A stretch of DNA of 5,664 nucleotides from an archaeon (GTDB taxonomy: Archaea; Asgardarchaeota; Hermodarchaeia; Hermodarchaeales; Hermodarchaeaceae), in contig JABXGU010000617.1 in assembly GCA_016550415.1 (NCBI GenBank), forward strand, positions 1 through 5,664. The letters run 5' to 3'. Of this stretch, positions 1-5,664 are shown one piece after another; position 1 is the stretch's first letter, and each line of letters starts with the position of its first letter. The notes under the pieces are model-generated. The model was not told the DNA's origin, did not search any database, and saw only the letters and a list, made by a program, of their open reading frames with translations. The position numbers and the translations under genes were made by a program.

Positions 1-890
1 AAATCACCAAAAAGGAATTTTTCTTGTTGGTACTCGTCCGTCACGACGACGACAAGATTCCAGTTTTGGAAGCTATTAAGGACATGGTACGTCTCGTCCA
101 AAAAACCCAGAGTAATATGATTTTCATTCCAGGCGTCGTTCATTTACACTCTGTGCCAGAATGGCGAAAGCACAATCGAATCGACCTAGCCACTGCGGAC
201 AAGTTATGCTGTGCCATCCTTGGAGTTTATGACCAAACCCGACGCCTAAAAATCCCTTATAATAAGACAGGATTTATTCTCGTTGAGCTAGGCTATGGTT
301 ATCCTGCTGCCGTTGCAGTAGATGGCGGCCTTGTTGTTGATGGAATTGGCGGCACTATTGGCGGCCCAGGCTTTCTCACCTTAGGCGGTGTCGATGGAGA
401 ACTTGCCTATTTGCTTCGTGGCTTCTCAAAGGGTACACTCTTCCAAGGGGGAGTTCTCTCTATGCTAGAGGACCCCAATCTTAGCCCTGAAGCCTTCGCA
501 GACCGTCTAGCGGATGGTGACCGACGAGCTCAGGAAGCATGGAACGCTGTAGCAGAGGGACTTACAAAATCAGTTTCAGCCCTTAGGGTTTCTGTTCAGA
601 AGCCTCGTGAAATCCTTTTATCAGGACGACTTACGCGTGTTGAAATCCTAGTGAATGACCTTGAAGAACGTATGAAACGTTTTGGAGTGCCAGTGACTCG
701 TGTTCAACGGCTTGGGAGTAGATCAAAAGAAGCAGCCCAAGGTGCCGCACTTTTCGCAGATGGTTTAGCGGGTGGACCTTCGAAGGATCTTGTTGATGCG
801 ATGAAACTTCGAGAATGCAGTGGCTCAGTCTTAGACTGGATTCGACTTCCACAAGCAAAACAAATCCGTGATATGTATCGTGAAGCCTAG
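1..890 (+). CDS. DUF1464 family protein (predicted ASKHA-fold kinase), 5'-truncated
   Basis: The reading frame is open from base 3 with no stop before the window edge, so this is the C-terminal part (about 295 residues) of a longer protein; the TTG codons at 24 and 27 are probably internal. The family (COG2441, annotated as predicted butyrate kinase, DUF1464) is mainly archaeal, usually somewhat over 300 residues, so roughly 30-80 N-terminal residues, including the first phosphate-binding loop expected of an ASKHA fold, should lie upstream. Numbering from base 24, the glycine-rich core GLVVDGIGGTIGGPGF (102-117) followed by DGELAYLL (124-131) is the signature that led me to this family. ILLSGRL (197-203) looks like the second nucleotide-binding strand-loop, and KEAAQGAALFADGLAGG (235-251) is the conserved C-terminal helix. 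The true substrate is not known to me. It converges on mptG with a 76-base gap, so shared transcription with the methanopterin genes is not indicated. Confidence 0.8.
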   Translation, partial: ITKKEFFLLVLVRHDDDKIPVLEAIKDMVRLVQKTQSNMIFIPGVVHLHSVPEWRKHNRIDLATADKLCCAILGVYDQTRRLKIPYNKTGFILVELGYGYPAAVAVDGGLVVDGIGGTIGGPGFLTLGGVDGELAYLLRGFSKGTLFQGGVLSMLEDPNLSPEAFADRLADGDRRAQEAWNAVAEGLTKSVSALRVSVQKPREILLSGRLTRVEILVNDLEERMKRFGVPVTRVQRLGSRSKEAAQGAALFADGLAGGPSKDLVDAMKLRECSGSVLDWIRLPQAKQIRDMYREA

Positions 891-930
891 AAACTCAATA
901 TTTCAACCTTCAAACTTTAGCTAAAAGGGA

Positions 931-976
931 AGATTTTAGATTTACAATCTTGCTGCTCAGATGATACTATTTTTTT
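931..976 (+). terminator. Possible terminator between convergent genes
   Basis: The 76-base gap between the stop of the DUF1464 gene and the stop of mptG contains an imperfect inverted repeat, AGATTTTA and TACAATCT (931-938 and 943-950, loop GATT, one mismatched pair). A run of seven T follows at 970-976, inside the last codons of mptG on the other strand. Archaeal termination depends mostly on oligo-U, so the T-run is a plausible end signal for the rightward DUF1464 transcript. The hairpin is weak and not directly joined to the T-run. I see no comparable T-run for the leftward mptG transcript. Confidence 0.3.
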
Positions 977-1959
977 GTAATTTGAGCGCCTTGGTTATTA
1001 ACCTGTGCAGCAAAGACATAGCCACCTGTTGTATCAATAGCCGCTTTAGCTGCTTTCTGAACAGCTTTAATTTGGCTAGCTCCTCGAACAAGACCATAAC
1101 ACGTAGGTCCCCAGGAACTCTGTCCTGCACCATGTGCACCAGAATTTAGCATCGCTTCGATGCAAGAAGCAACAATTGGGTCAGCAAAGCGGCCACCTTG
1201 GGCTTCTGCAAAAGCATCACCAACAAGAGTTTGTATTGTTGTGAGTGCCTTTCCAAAAAGACTGATATTATCTTCAACAAGAGCAGGAAGAAGTTGCATA
1301 AGTACAACTCGACTTATCTTACGAGCATGCTCTGGTTTGGCAGCCTGCAAATGATTGAAAGCCATCAATTCCTTTTCACCACTTAATCCCCTTTGGATAT
1401 TGGGAATCGCCACAATGAATACCCAGCCTTTTGGTACGCTGTGATGTACAATGGAGGGAGGAATGTATTGGGCTATTGGCTTATGATCGGTTAAACCATT
1501 AGCAGCTGGATGCCCCGCATCTATTACAAATCCTCCTTTGGTAAATACTGCTGTGCCTATACCGGATATAACACCACGACCAGCAATATTGGCAAGTTCC
1601 CTGGCGTTTACAGGTTTGCCCATCAGGGTGGCAATGGATGAACCAACAGCTAGTGAGAGTTGAGTGCCTGAGCCTAAACCATCATGTTCAGGAATCACTT
1701 CTCGAGTTGTGATTTGTAGTCCTCCAGAATATCGGAAATATTCGATGAATTCTTTGGCTAATTTACGGATGCGATGTTCTCCTTCTTCTGCTACACTAAT
1801 ACCACTATCTGACTGTTGAACTTCCAGCACACATCGTGGCTGGTTAATGGCAATACCAAGTGAGCCATAACGACGTCCTAGTCCACCATGAAGGTCAATG
1901 AAACCTAGATGGAGACGAGCAGTCGTTTTCACTATTACCCTTTTTCTGCCTGAAGTCAT
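967..1959 (-). CDS. mptG: Beta-ribofuranosylaminobenzene 5'-phosphate synthase (beta-RFAP synthase)
   Basis: This enzyme makes the arylamine half of methanopterin: it condenses PRPP with 4-hydroxybenzoate (or 4-aminobenzoate) with loss of CO2 and PPi, and belongs to the GHMP-kinase superfamily. Counting from an in-frame ATG at 1974, the family-typical opening VIVKTTARLHLGFIDLHG lies at 13-30, the GHMP glycine-serine loop PEHDGLGSGTQL at 95-106, and the C-terminal GAHGAGQSSWGPTCYG glycine-rich segment at 279-294. I place the start at ATG 1959 (330 residues, normal for the family) because it forms an ATGA overlap with the DUF447 stop and has GGGTG eight bases upstream; the ATG at 1974 would add only five residues and lies beside that GGGTG. 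The overlap implies translational coupling with the DUF447 gene. All expected landmarks are present, so the gene looks intact. Confidence 0.92.
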   Translation of the reverse strand: MTSGRKRVIVKTTARLHLGFIDLHGGLGRRYGSLGIAINQPRCVLEVQQSDSGISVAEEGEHRIRKLAKEFIEYFRYSGGLQITTREVIPEHDGLGSGTQLSLAVGSSIATLMGKPVNARELANIAGRGVISGIGTAVFTKGGFVIDAGHPAANGLTDHKPIAQYIPPSIVHHSVPKGWVFIVAIPNIQRGLSGEKELMAFNHLQAAKPEHARKISRVVLMQLLPALVEDNISLFGKALTTIQTLVGDAFAEAQGGRFADPIVASCIEAMLNSGAHGAGQSSWGPTCYGLVRGASQIKAVQKAAKAAIDTTGGYVFAAQVNNQGAQITKK

Positions 1960-2612
1960 AGCCAGTACACCCATTTCTGTATCAATTGTAAGATATCATC
2001 TATAACACCAGCAGAGACTGAGTTTGGAGCAATGCGTTTTACTAGAGAATAATAGTCTTGAATGCTGGCTAGGAGTTTTTCGGTGATAACAGGATCTATG
2101 TCATGTAATGCACGAATTCGTGTTGCATGAATAACACACTCGATGGCTGCAAATCTAGCTCGAGAATAGACTGCGGGTAATCTAGTTGGAGCATCAACAT
2201 GATGGACCCGACATTCAAATTCTTGAGAATCCTGATCAGGTTGAATCTCAGTGGAGGGTTCAACACTGATTTCGACATAGGCTAGCATACCTCGTAGTCG
2301 TTGTACACTAACATGCTTAGCAGGTTCAAACCAAAATTTCTCATTATCCATTATTTCCTCTTTGAAGGCAGTGCTGAAGAAAATGCGAGGGTCATCGGTG
2401 ATGTTTATGACAGCCTCGGGGATTTCTGAGAGATTATTAGCCGTCTTAGTCTCAGTGTAAGGTCTTATCACAAGTAAATGACCGGGTCTAACCCAAACAC
2501 CCATTGGTGCAGCATTTGATGCGCCGTCCAAAGACTTTGTGGTTATAATAGTTTCAACAACCTGACCCGGAGCAAAACCCATACCACTTAACAGCGATGG
2601 TAATGATTTCAT
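1956..2612 (-). CDS. DUF447 family protein, probable FMN-binding split-barrel protein
   Basis: This 218-residue protein matches the archaeal DUF447 family, whose solved members fold as a flavin-reductase-like split barrel and are reported to bind FMN. Visible landmarks are GQVVETIITT (16-25), the NAAPMGV signature (33-39), LVIRPYTETKTANNL (47-61) and VINITDDPRIFFSTA (68-82), all in the N-terminal barrel. The remainder (about 140-218) is helical. Residues 1-15 resemble the family's usual N-terminal helix, supporting the ATG at 2612, which is preceded by GGTGGT at 2617-2622 with a short spacer of four bases. The last codon group overlaps mptG by four bases, so the two proteins are probably made together. 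No catalytic reaction is established to my knowledge. The position inside a methanopterin cluster suggests a role in H4MPT synthesis or maintenance, but this is inference. Confidence 0.85.
   Translation of the reverse strand: MKSLPSLLSGMGFAPGQVVETIITTKSLDGASNAAPMGVWVRPGHLLVIRPYTETKTANNLSEIPEAVINITDDPRIFFSTAFKEEIMDNEKFWFEPAKHVSVQRLRGMLAYVEISVEPSTEIQPDQDSQEFECRVHHVDAPTRLPAVYSRARFAAIECVIHATRIRALHDIDPVITEKLLASIQDYYSLVKRIAPNSVSAGVIDDILQLIQKWVYWL
1968..1972 (-). promoter_or_regulatory. Ribosome binding site that sets the mptG start
   Basis: On the minus strand this reads GGGTG, a match to the archaeal 16S 3' end, eight bases before the ATG at 1959. It lies within the last codons of the DUF447 gene. 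It favours the start at 1959 over the in-frame ATG at 1974. Confidence 0.5.
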
Positions 2613-2662
2613 TTATACCACCAATAGAAATGATACTATGTCTATCTCAAAATTTCTTTTCC

Positions 2663-2671
2663 TAGTATAAG
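2663..2671 (-). promoter_or_regulatory. Weak TATA-like element before the DUF447-mptG pair
   Basis: The minus strand reads CTTATACTA about 55 bases before the DUF447 start. Initiation about 25 bases downstream would leave a leader of roughly 30 bases containing the GGTGGT ribosome binding site. There is no purine-rich BRE next to it, so the pair may instead be read from a promoter upstream of the 125-residue gene. Confidence 0.22.
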
Positions 2672-2731
2672 ATGGAAGTGAAAAACTTGCTGCAATCTTC
2701 GAAAATGCATTTGATATTTCAAAAAGCAGTT

Positions 2732-3109
2732 TTATGCTGGACCGAGTGATACCATGCTGCGGGCTTTAAGTGGTTTCTCTATTCTCCAGCCAAATGCCTG
2801 CAATGCCCTTTTCGCCAAGTTACGGATCTGTTCCAAAATTGCATCGGTGCGGAGTGTTTCTTCTAGCCAATAATGCTCATTATCAGGTCCACTAATTTCA
2901 TCTAGACGCTGATTGAGTTCTTCCAGTAAGGCTGCTTGTTTTGGTGTAAAGAAGGAGTGTCGACGTTTGATAAGCTCATACCATTGCTCAAATTCAATGG
3001 CTAACTCATCGACCTTCAATACGATATCAGGAAAAAGCTCAAGCTGGATATCTGCAGGTGAAGCAAGAGCCTGAAGAGACCACCTGAATCGTAGCAAAGA
3101 GTAGTCCAA
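2732..3109 (-). CDS. Conserved-looking hypothetical protein, 125 residues, TTG start
   Basis: I do not recognise a named family. The predicted protein is soluble, largely helical and rich in acidic residues and leucine, with four tryptophans (10, 43, 81, 108) and no signal peptide or membrane segment. Recognisable-looking blocks are LLRFRWSLQAL (5-15), LFPDIVLKVDELAIEFEQW (25-43), LLEELNQRLDEISG (61-74) and LEETLRTDAILEQIRNLAK (82-100), the last two likely amphipathic helices. It reminds me of short uncharacterised bacterial proteins with an LFPD-x-V then DELA pattern, but I cannot verify this. No ATG or GTG lies between the upstream stop (3167-3169) and TTG 3109; AGGTG at 3117-3121, seven bases before the TTG, supports that start. 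It is codirectional with DUF447-mptG, 119 bases upstream of them, and divergent from mptA. It could be a co-transcribed accessory gene or an unrelated neighbour. Confidence 0.68.
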   Translation of the reverse strand: MDYSLLRFRWSLQALASPADIQLELFPDIVLKVDELAIEFEQWYELIKRRHSFFTPKQAALLEELNQRLDEISGPDNEHYWLEETLRTDAILEQIRNLAKRALQAFGWRIEKPLKARSMVSLGPA

Positions 3110-3116
3110 GTCACTG

Positions 3117-3121
3117 CACCT
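3117..3121 (-). promoter_or_regulatory. Ribosome binding site supporting the TTG start at 3109
   Basis: The minus strand reads AGGTG seven bases before TTG. It is the main reason to accept a non-ATG start for the 125-residue protein, since the frame stays open for a further 57 bases upstream without any other usual start codon. Confidence 0.45.
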
Positions 3122-3265
3122 TTCTAAATTCCTCGATATCTCCTTATCAAACCCGAATACGTTGACTTAGACTCAAATGATGTTTTCCTTTAATTCCTTT
3201 GCGGTTTCAAAACTGCCGCCATATTTTTGTATTATGTGATGAAACTGAAGTGAACCCCCAATTTT

Positions 3266-3324
3266 TATTCAGAATATGAATAGTATTTTTATGAATAAGT
3301 TTTGGTCTAATTTTTCATATTGAA
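3266..3324. repeat. Inverted repeats TTCA-n-TGAA, possible operator pair
   Basis: TATTCAGAATATGAATA at 3266-3282 is a palindrome with six-base arms TATTCA/TGAATA around five bases. TTCATATTGAA at 3314-3324 has four-base arms around three bases. A further half site ATGAATA occurs at 3291-3297, repeating 3276-3282 after 15 bases, and ATTTTTAT occurs at 3261-3268 and 3285-3292. They lie about 20-80 bases upstream of the mptA TATA element, where an archaeal regulator could bind. AT-rich DNA makes such repeats easily by chance, so this is only a candidate. Confidence 0.25.
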
Positions 3325-3343
3325 TTTGGTAAAACCTTTAATT

Positions 3344-3351
3344 GTATATAG
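3344..3351 (+). promoter_or_regulatory. Probable TATA box of the mptA operon
   Basis: GTATATAG is the best TATA match in the intergenic region, and the preceding AAAACCTTTAATT could hold a BRE. Initiation about 25 bases downstream would fall near 3372-3377, giving a leader of 25-30 bases that includes the GGGAG ribosome binding site at 3389-3393. Confidence 0.5.
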
Positions 3352-3401
3352 AGGGCTAGCTTGACCATATTTTCACTATCAATATTATGGGAGTTACATG
3401 A

Positions 3402-4361
3402 ATGCCCCGTCCTGATGTGCACGAAATGAAGCCTGAGGTTGAGGTGTCAGTACGCAGAGTAGGTGTTAAGGGTATACGCGTTCCGATTCAATTCATTTTC
3501 TTCGGAGAACAACCCGCGATTGTCGTACCCAAATTTGATGTTTATGTTGATCTTCCAGCACATCAAAAGGGAATCCATCCCTCACGCAGCTATGAGGCGA
3601 CTGTAGAGATTGTCACCCAATATGCAGAGAAACTTCATCGATTAGAAGACCTTTGTGTAGACATCGCAATAGAACAATTGAAACGCCACGACTATGCGAC
3701 AGTTGCAGAGGTGCATGCAGCTGCAGATGTTGTCTATGCACGTCGTACCCCGAAAACGAACATTCGTACTTATGAATCATGTACTATGAAAGCTCAAGCA
3801 ATTGCAAATCGTATTGCCAAAGGAAACATTACCTCCCGCCGATGGATTGGCGTAACCGTGTCAGGAATTACTGCTTGTCCATGTGCTCAAGAATTGCTTC
3901 GAGAAACAACGGAAGAAGAACTGATTCAAACACATAAAATCAAGAAGGAACAAGCCCAACAAATCGTGGATGGAATACCTATTGGAAGCCACATGCAACG
4001 TAGTTTTGGTTCAGTCATGGTGGAGATTCCCAAAGGATACTCAATAGATGCGATGCAGCTCATTGGAGTCGTCGAGCAGGCAATGAGTACTACATCTTAT
4101 GAATTGCTAAAAAGACCCGATGAAGTAGATGTTGTACGAACAGCTCTTACAAATCCTCGTTTCGTTGAAGATGCTGTAAGGCTAATGATTCGGAATGTCG
4201 TCCAAGCCTTTCCTGACCTGCCAGATGAGATGGAGCTATACATTACTCAACGCAACGAAGAATGCATACACCGCCATGATCTTGTAGCCGAACAATCCCT
4301 CACGTTCGGTGAAGCTCGACGCGAAATCCATGAAAATGATTCTAGCCCTAATCCTGAATAA
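3402..4361 (+). CDS. mptA: GTP cyclohydrolase MptA (type IB/FolE2-like)
   Basis: MptA is the Fe(II)-dependent GTP cyclohydrolase that starts archaeal pterin synthesis, turning GTP into 7,8-dihydro-D-neopterin 2',3'-cyclic phosphate. The 319-residue length is normal. Landmarks are VSVRRVGVKGI (15-25), the HQKGIHPSRSYEATVEI block (54-70) typical of the FolE2/MptA T-fold, TACPCAQE (157-164) with the metal/active-site cysteine most likely Cys159 or Cys161, SHMQRS (196-201), and the C-terminal ECIHRHDLVAEQ (287-298). The start at 3402 has GGGAG at 3389-3393, eight bases upstream. A second ATG at 3398 is in another frame and stops after five codons. The gene ends with tandem stops TAATAA, 24 bases before mptE, so the two are very probably one operon driven by the TATA element at 3344-3351. 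I see no missing key residue. Confidence 0.95.
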   Translation: MPRPDVHEMKPEVEVSVRRVGVKGIRVPIQFIFFGEQPAIVVPKFDVYVDLPAHQKGIHPSRSYEATVEIVTQYAEKLHRLEDLCVDIAIEQLKRHDYATVAEVHAAADVVYARRTPKTNIRTYESCTMKAQAIANRIAKGNITSRRWIGVTVSGITACPCAQELLRETTEEELIQTHKIKKEQAQQIVDGIPIGSHMQRSFGSVMVEIPKGYSIDAMQLIGVVEQAMSTTSYELLKRPDEVDVVRTALTNPRFVEDAVRLMIRNVVQAFPDLPDEMELYITQRNEECIHRHDLVAEQSLTFGEARREIHENDSSPNPE

Positions 4362-4385
4362 TAAGCCGAAACGGAGTTAACACTC

Positions 4386-5189
4386 TTGGTGGAACTTGCG
4401 AAGTGGTGGCCAAGATATTTAGCAATTGTATCCCACTTCGGCTATAGCGTTGAAGAGGATCAAAAAGCAGCAGAAATCCTAAGCCAGATGCTAGGTGACA
4501 ATGTAACATCCCTATCTAAGCTAGTAAAACAAGTCAAGTCAAGAAATGTCCTAATTTGTGGGGCAGGACCATCACTACCCTCTAACTTGGATCAGTGTAT
4601 AAAACAAGGATTAATAGAAAACACTGTTATGATTTCTGCAGATGGAGCCACTAGCGCACTTTTAGAGCAGAAACTTCAACCAGATATTATTGTTACAGAT
4701 TTAGATGGAACCATACCAGATATTTCTCTAGCCCAAAGACAAGGTACGACTGTAGTAATTCATGCACATGGAGATAATATCCCTGCCTTAAAACAACATG
4801 TACCTGATATGGTTCAATGTGCCATGACAAAGGGTGCCATTCTTGGTTCCACACAAGCTCAACCACGACCAGGAGTAATAAATTTCGGTGGATTCACCGA
4901 TGGTGACCGTTGTGTCTTCATAGCAGAAGCACTCCAAGCCAAGACAATCGCACTCATTGGAATGGACCTCGGCAACACTATAGGCAAATATTCAAAACCT
5001 GAATTAGCAGAAGATGTCCCTGCAACACCTGTTAAACGAGAAAAACTATTGGCTGCAAAGGAGTTGCTAGAATGGTTGGCAACATGGAGCAAGAGTCGAC
5101 TCATCAACCTAACTGGAGCACATACAAAGATACAGGGAATCCCAGACCAGTCAATAACTAAAACATTCTGGGATACACAAGCAGACTAG
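4386..5189 (+). CDS. mptE: 6-hydroxymethyl-7,8-dihydropterin pyrophosphokinase MptE (DUF115)
   Basis: MptE transfers pyrophosphate from ATP to 6-hydroxymethyl-7,8-dihydropterin, activating the pterin half for coupling; it is unrelated to bacterial FolK. The 267-residue protein shows the DUF115 landmarks in order: WWPRYLAIV (7-15), LICGAGPSL (56-64), ISADGATSALL (83-93), PDIIVTDLDG (99-108), IHAHGDN (125-131), FGGFTDGDR (167-175), IALIGMDLG (188-196) and IGKYSKP (199-205). The aspartates of DLDG, HGD and GMD are likely metal or substrate ligands, by analogy with the family. The start is non-ATG: TTG at 4386, nine bases after GGAG (4373-4376), or GTG at 4389, which removes one residue. The upstream frame is closed by TAA at 4362. 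It follows mptA closely and precedes the dihydropteroate synthase-related gene by 71 bases on the same strand. Confidence 0.93.
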   Translation: MVELAKWWPRYLAIVSHFGYSVEEDQKAAEILSQMLGDNVTSLSKLVKQVKSRNVLICGAGPSLPSNLDQCIKQGLIENTVMISADGATSALLEQKLQPDIIVTDLDGTIPDISLAQRQGTTVVIHAHGDNIPALKQHVPDMVQCAMTKGAILGSTQAQPRPGVINFGGFTDGDRCVFIAEALQAKTIALIGMDLGNTIGKYSKPELAEDVPATPVKREKLLAAKELLEWLATWSKSRLINLTGAHTKIQGIPDQSITKTFWDTQAD

Positions 5190-5260
5190 TAACCCTTAGT
5201 TCATGAAACACTTCAATATCAACTGCCAGCCTCAGGAGAATAGAGAGGAGAAAAAATAAA

Positions 5261-5664
5261 ATGAAAATTCTATTGATAACAGGGCGACTAGCTGAGCCCC
5301 TTATTCGGCATGCATCACAAACGATAACTCCATATCACACATGTGATATCCTTGTTCTTCCCCAAGCTGTTGCTGCATTTCTCCATCCAAAATATGTGGC
5401 AACTCAATTAAAAAAGCGAAAACGAACAACCATTTATGATATCATCCTTCTCCCAGGAATGGTCTCAGGCGATACCACCCTTGTAAAAGAAGCGACCAAT
5501 ATACCATCATATAAAGGAACACGCCATGCAGCAGACCTTCCTCTCCTTCTCAATTTAATCACACAAGAAAAAGTGACACTCTCGACCACCAAACCTGCAG
5601 ACAATGTCATCATCAAACAAAGAACCTCAATAGCAGTCAAAGAACTTACAGCAGCAGAAAGAAG
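5261..5664 (+). CDS. Dihydropteroate synthase-related protein, N-terminal part (3'-truncated)
   Basis: The frame opens at ATG 5261, preceded by GAGGAG at 5245-5250, and remains open to the window edge (134 codons). The sequence MKILLITGRLAEPLIRHA, followed by CDILVLPQAVAAFLHP (28-43), YDIILLPGMVSGDT (59-72) and YKGTRHAADLPLLL (84-97), matches what I recall of the N-terminal domain (DUF6513-like) that precedes the TIM-barrel in archaeal dihydropteroate synthase-related proteins of about 500 residues (TIGR00284 type). The catalytic barrel itself would lie to the right and cannot be inspected here. In this setting, right after mptA and mptE, it is a reasonable candidate for joining 6-hydroxymethyldihydropterin pyrophosphate to beta-RFA-P, but that reaction is inferred from family name and context. 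The 71-base gap to mptE has no strong TATA element, so I expect co-transcription. Confidence 0.75.
   Translation, partial: MKILLITGRLAEPLIRHASQTITPYHTCDILVLPQAVAAFLHPKYVATQLKKRKRTTIYDIILLPGMVSGDTTLVKEATNIPSYKGTRHAADLPLLLNLITQEKVTLSTTKPADNVIIKQRTSIAVKELTAAER

Larger units (their letters stand above)
3110..3401. promoter_or_regulatory. Divergent intergenic control region, AT-rich
   Basis: This 292-base stretch separates the leftward hypothetical-DUF447-mptG group from the rightward mptA-mptE group and is clearly richer in A+T than the genes. It carries the mptA TATA element near 3344-3351 and two inverted repeats of the form TTCA-n-TGAA (3266-3282 and 3314-3324). A smaller imperfect hairpin lies at 3201-3216. 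The first 57 bases (3110-3166) remain open in the frame of the leftward gene. No small ORF with a convincing ribosome binding site and no structured RNA was seen. Confidence 0.6.

Noticed and set aside
631..858. 75-residue open frame on the minus strand
   Set aside because: It lies wholly antisense to the conserved C-terminal part of the DUF1464 gene and shows no family features.
957..1386. Several short open frames on both strands across the 3' end of mptG
   Set aside because: They are other-frame shadows of mptG, whose coding is firmly supported by GHMP motifs.
2096..2278. 60-residue minus-strand frame inside the DUF447 gene
   Set aside because: It is a frame-shifted reading of the DUF447 gene with no ribosome binding site or recognisable motif.
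3201..3216. Hairpin GCGGTTTCAAAACTGC as a terminator or operator
   Set aside because: The stem is six pairs including one G-U, with no adjacent T-run, and it lies in the middle of a divergent region; chance is the simpler explanation.
3365..3390. CCATA/TATGG inverted repeat beside the mptA ribosome binding site
   Set aside because: Arms are only five bases with a 16-base spacer, and the predicted transcription start falls between the arms, so a leader hairpin would not form.
3398..3415. Alternative ATG just before the mptA start
   Set aside because: It is in another frame and terminates at TGA after five codons; a leader peptide of that size cannot be argued from the sequence.
4859..5107. 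82-residue antisense frame in mptE
   Set aside because: It is antisense to the most conserved part of MptE (GGFTDGDR to GMDLG), so it is a shadow.
5434..5640. 68-residue antisense frame at the right edge
   Set aside because: It runs antisense to the dihydropteroate synthase-related gene, which has a good ribosome binding site and family features.
1..5664. Mobile element, CRISPR array, tRNA or defence system
   Set aside because: No direct repeats of array type, transposase or integrase motifs, tRNA-like cloverleaf or nuclease domains were seen; the content is core cofactor metabolism.

Overview
The window is a piece of an archaeal genome, by eye around 42% G+C. It is dominated by genes for making tetrahydromethanopterin (H4MPT), the C1 carrier of methanogens and of many archaea with an archaeal Wood-Ljungdahl pathway. 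The archaeal assignment rests on the protein families (MptA-type GTP cyclohydrolase, MptE/DUF115 pterin pyrophosphokinase, beta-RFAP synthase, DUF447, DUF1464), on GGTG/GGAG ribosome binding sites, and on a TATA-like element upstream of mptA. The lineage cannot be fixed from this sequence. A mesophilic Asgard (Thorarchaeia-like) or Bathyarchaeia-like archaeon would fit, but that is inference.

Layout. Bases 1-890 (+) hold the 3' part of a DUF1464 gene (predicted ASKHA-fold kinase) that enters from the left edge. It converges on a leftward group at 967-3109 (-). In transcription order that group is a 125-residue protein of unknown function (TTG start), a 119-base gap, a DUF447 flavoprotein-like gene, and the beta-RFAP synthase gene (mptG), which overlaps DUF447 by ATGA. 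A 292-base AT-rich region (3110-3401) separates this group from a rightward group: mptA, mptE and the first 134 codons of a dihydropteroate synthase-related gene that runs off the right edge.

How they work together. MptA opens GTP to 7,8-dihydroneopterin 2',3'-cyclic phosphate. Enzymes not in this window carry this to 6-hydroxymethyl-7,8-dihydropterin, which MptE pyrophosphorylates. MptG makes the other half, beta-ribofuranosylaminobenzene 5'-phosphate, from 4-hydroxybenzoate or a related acid and PRPP. The dihydropteroate synthase-related protein is a reasonable candidate for joining the two halves. The locus therefore gathers both branches and possibly the joining step in two divergent units sharing one control region. 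The DUF447 gene and the unknown 125-residue gene are the parts whose roles are open.

No tRNA, rRNA, CRISPR array, insertion sequence or phage signal was seen. The window looks like ordinary core metabolism, with the small unknown gene as its least explained component.
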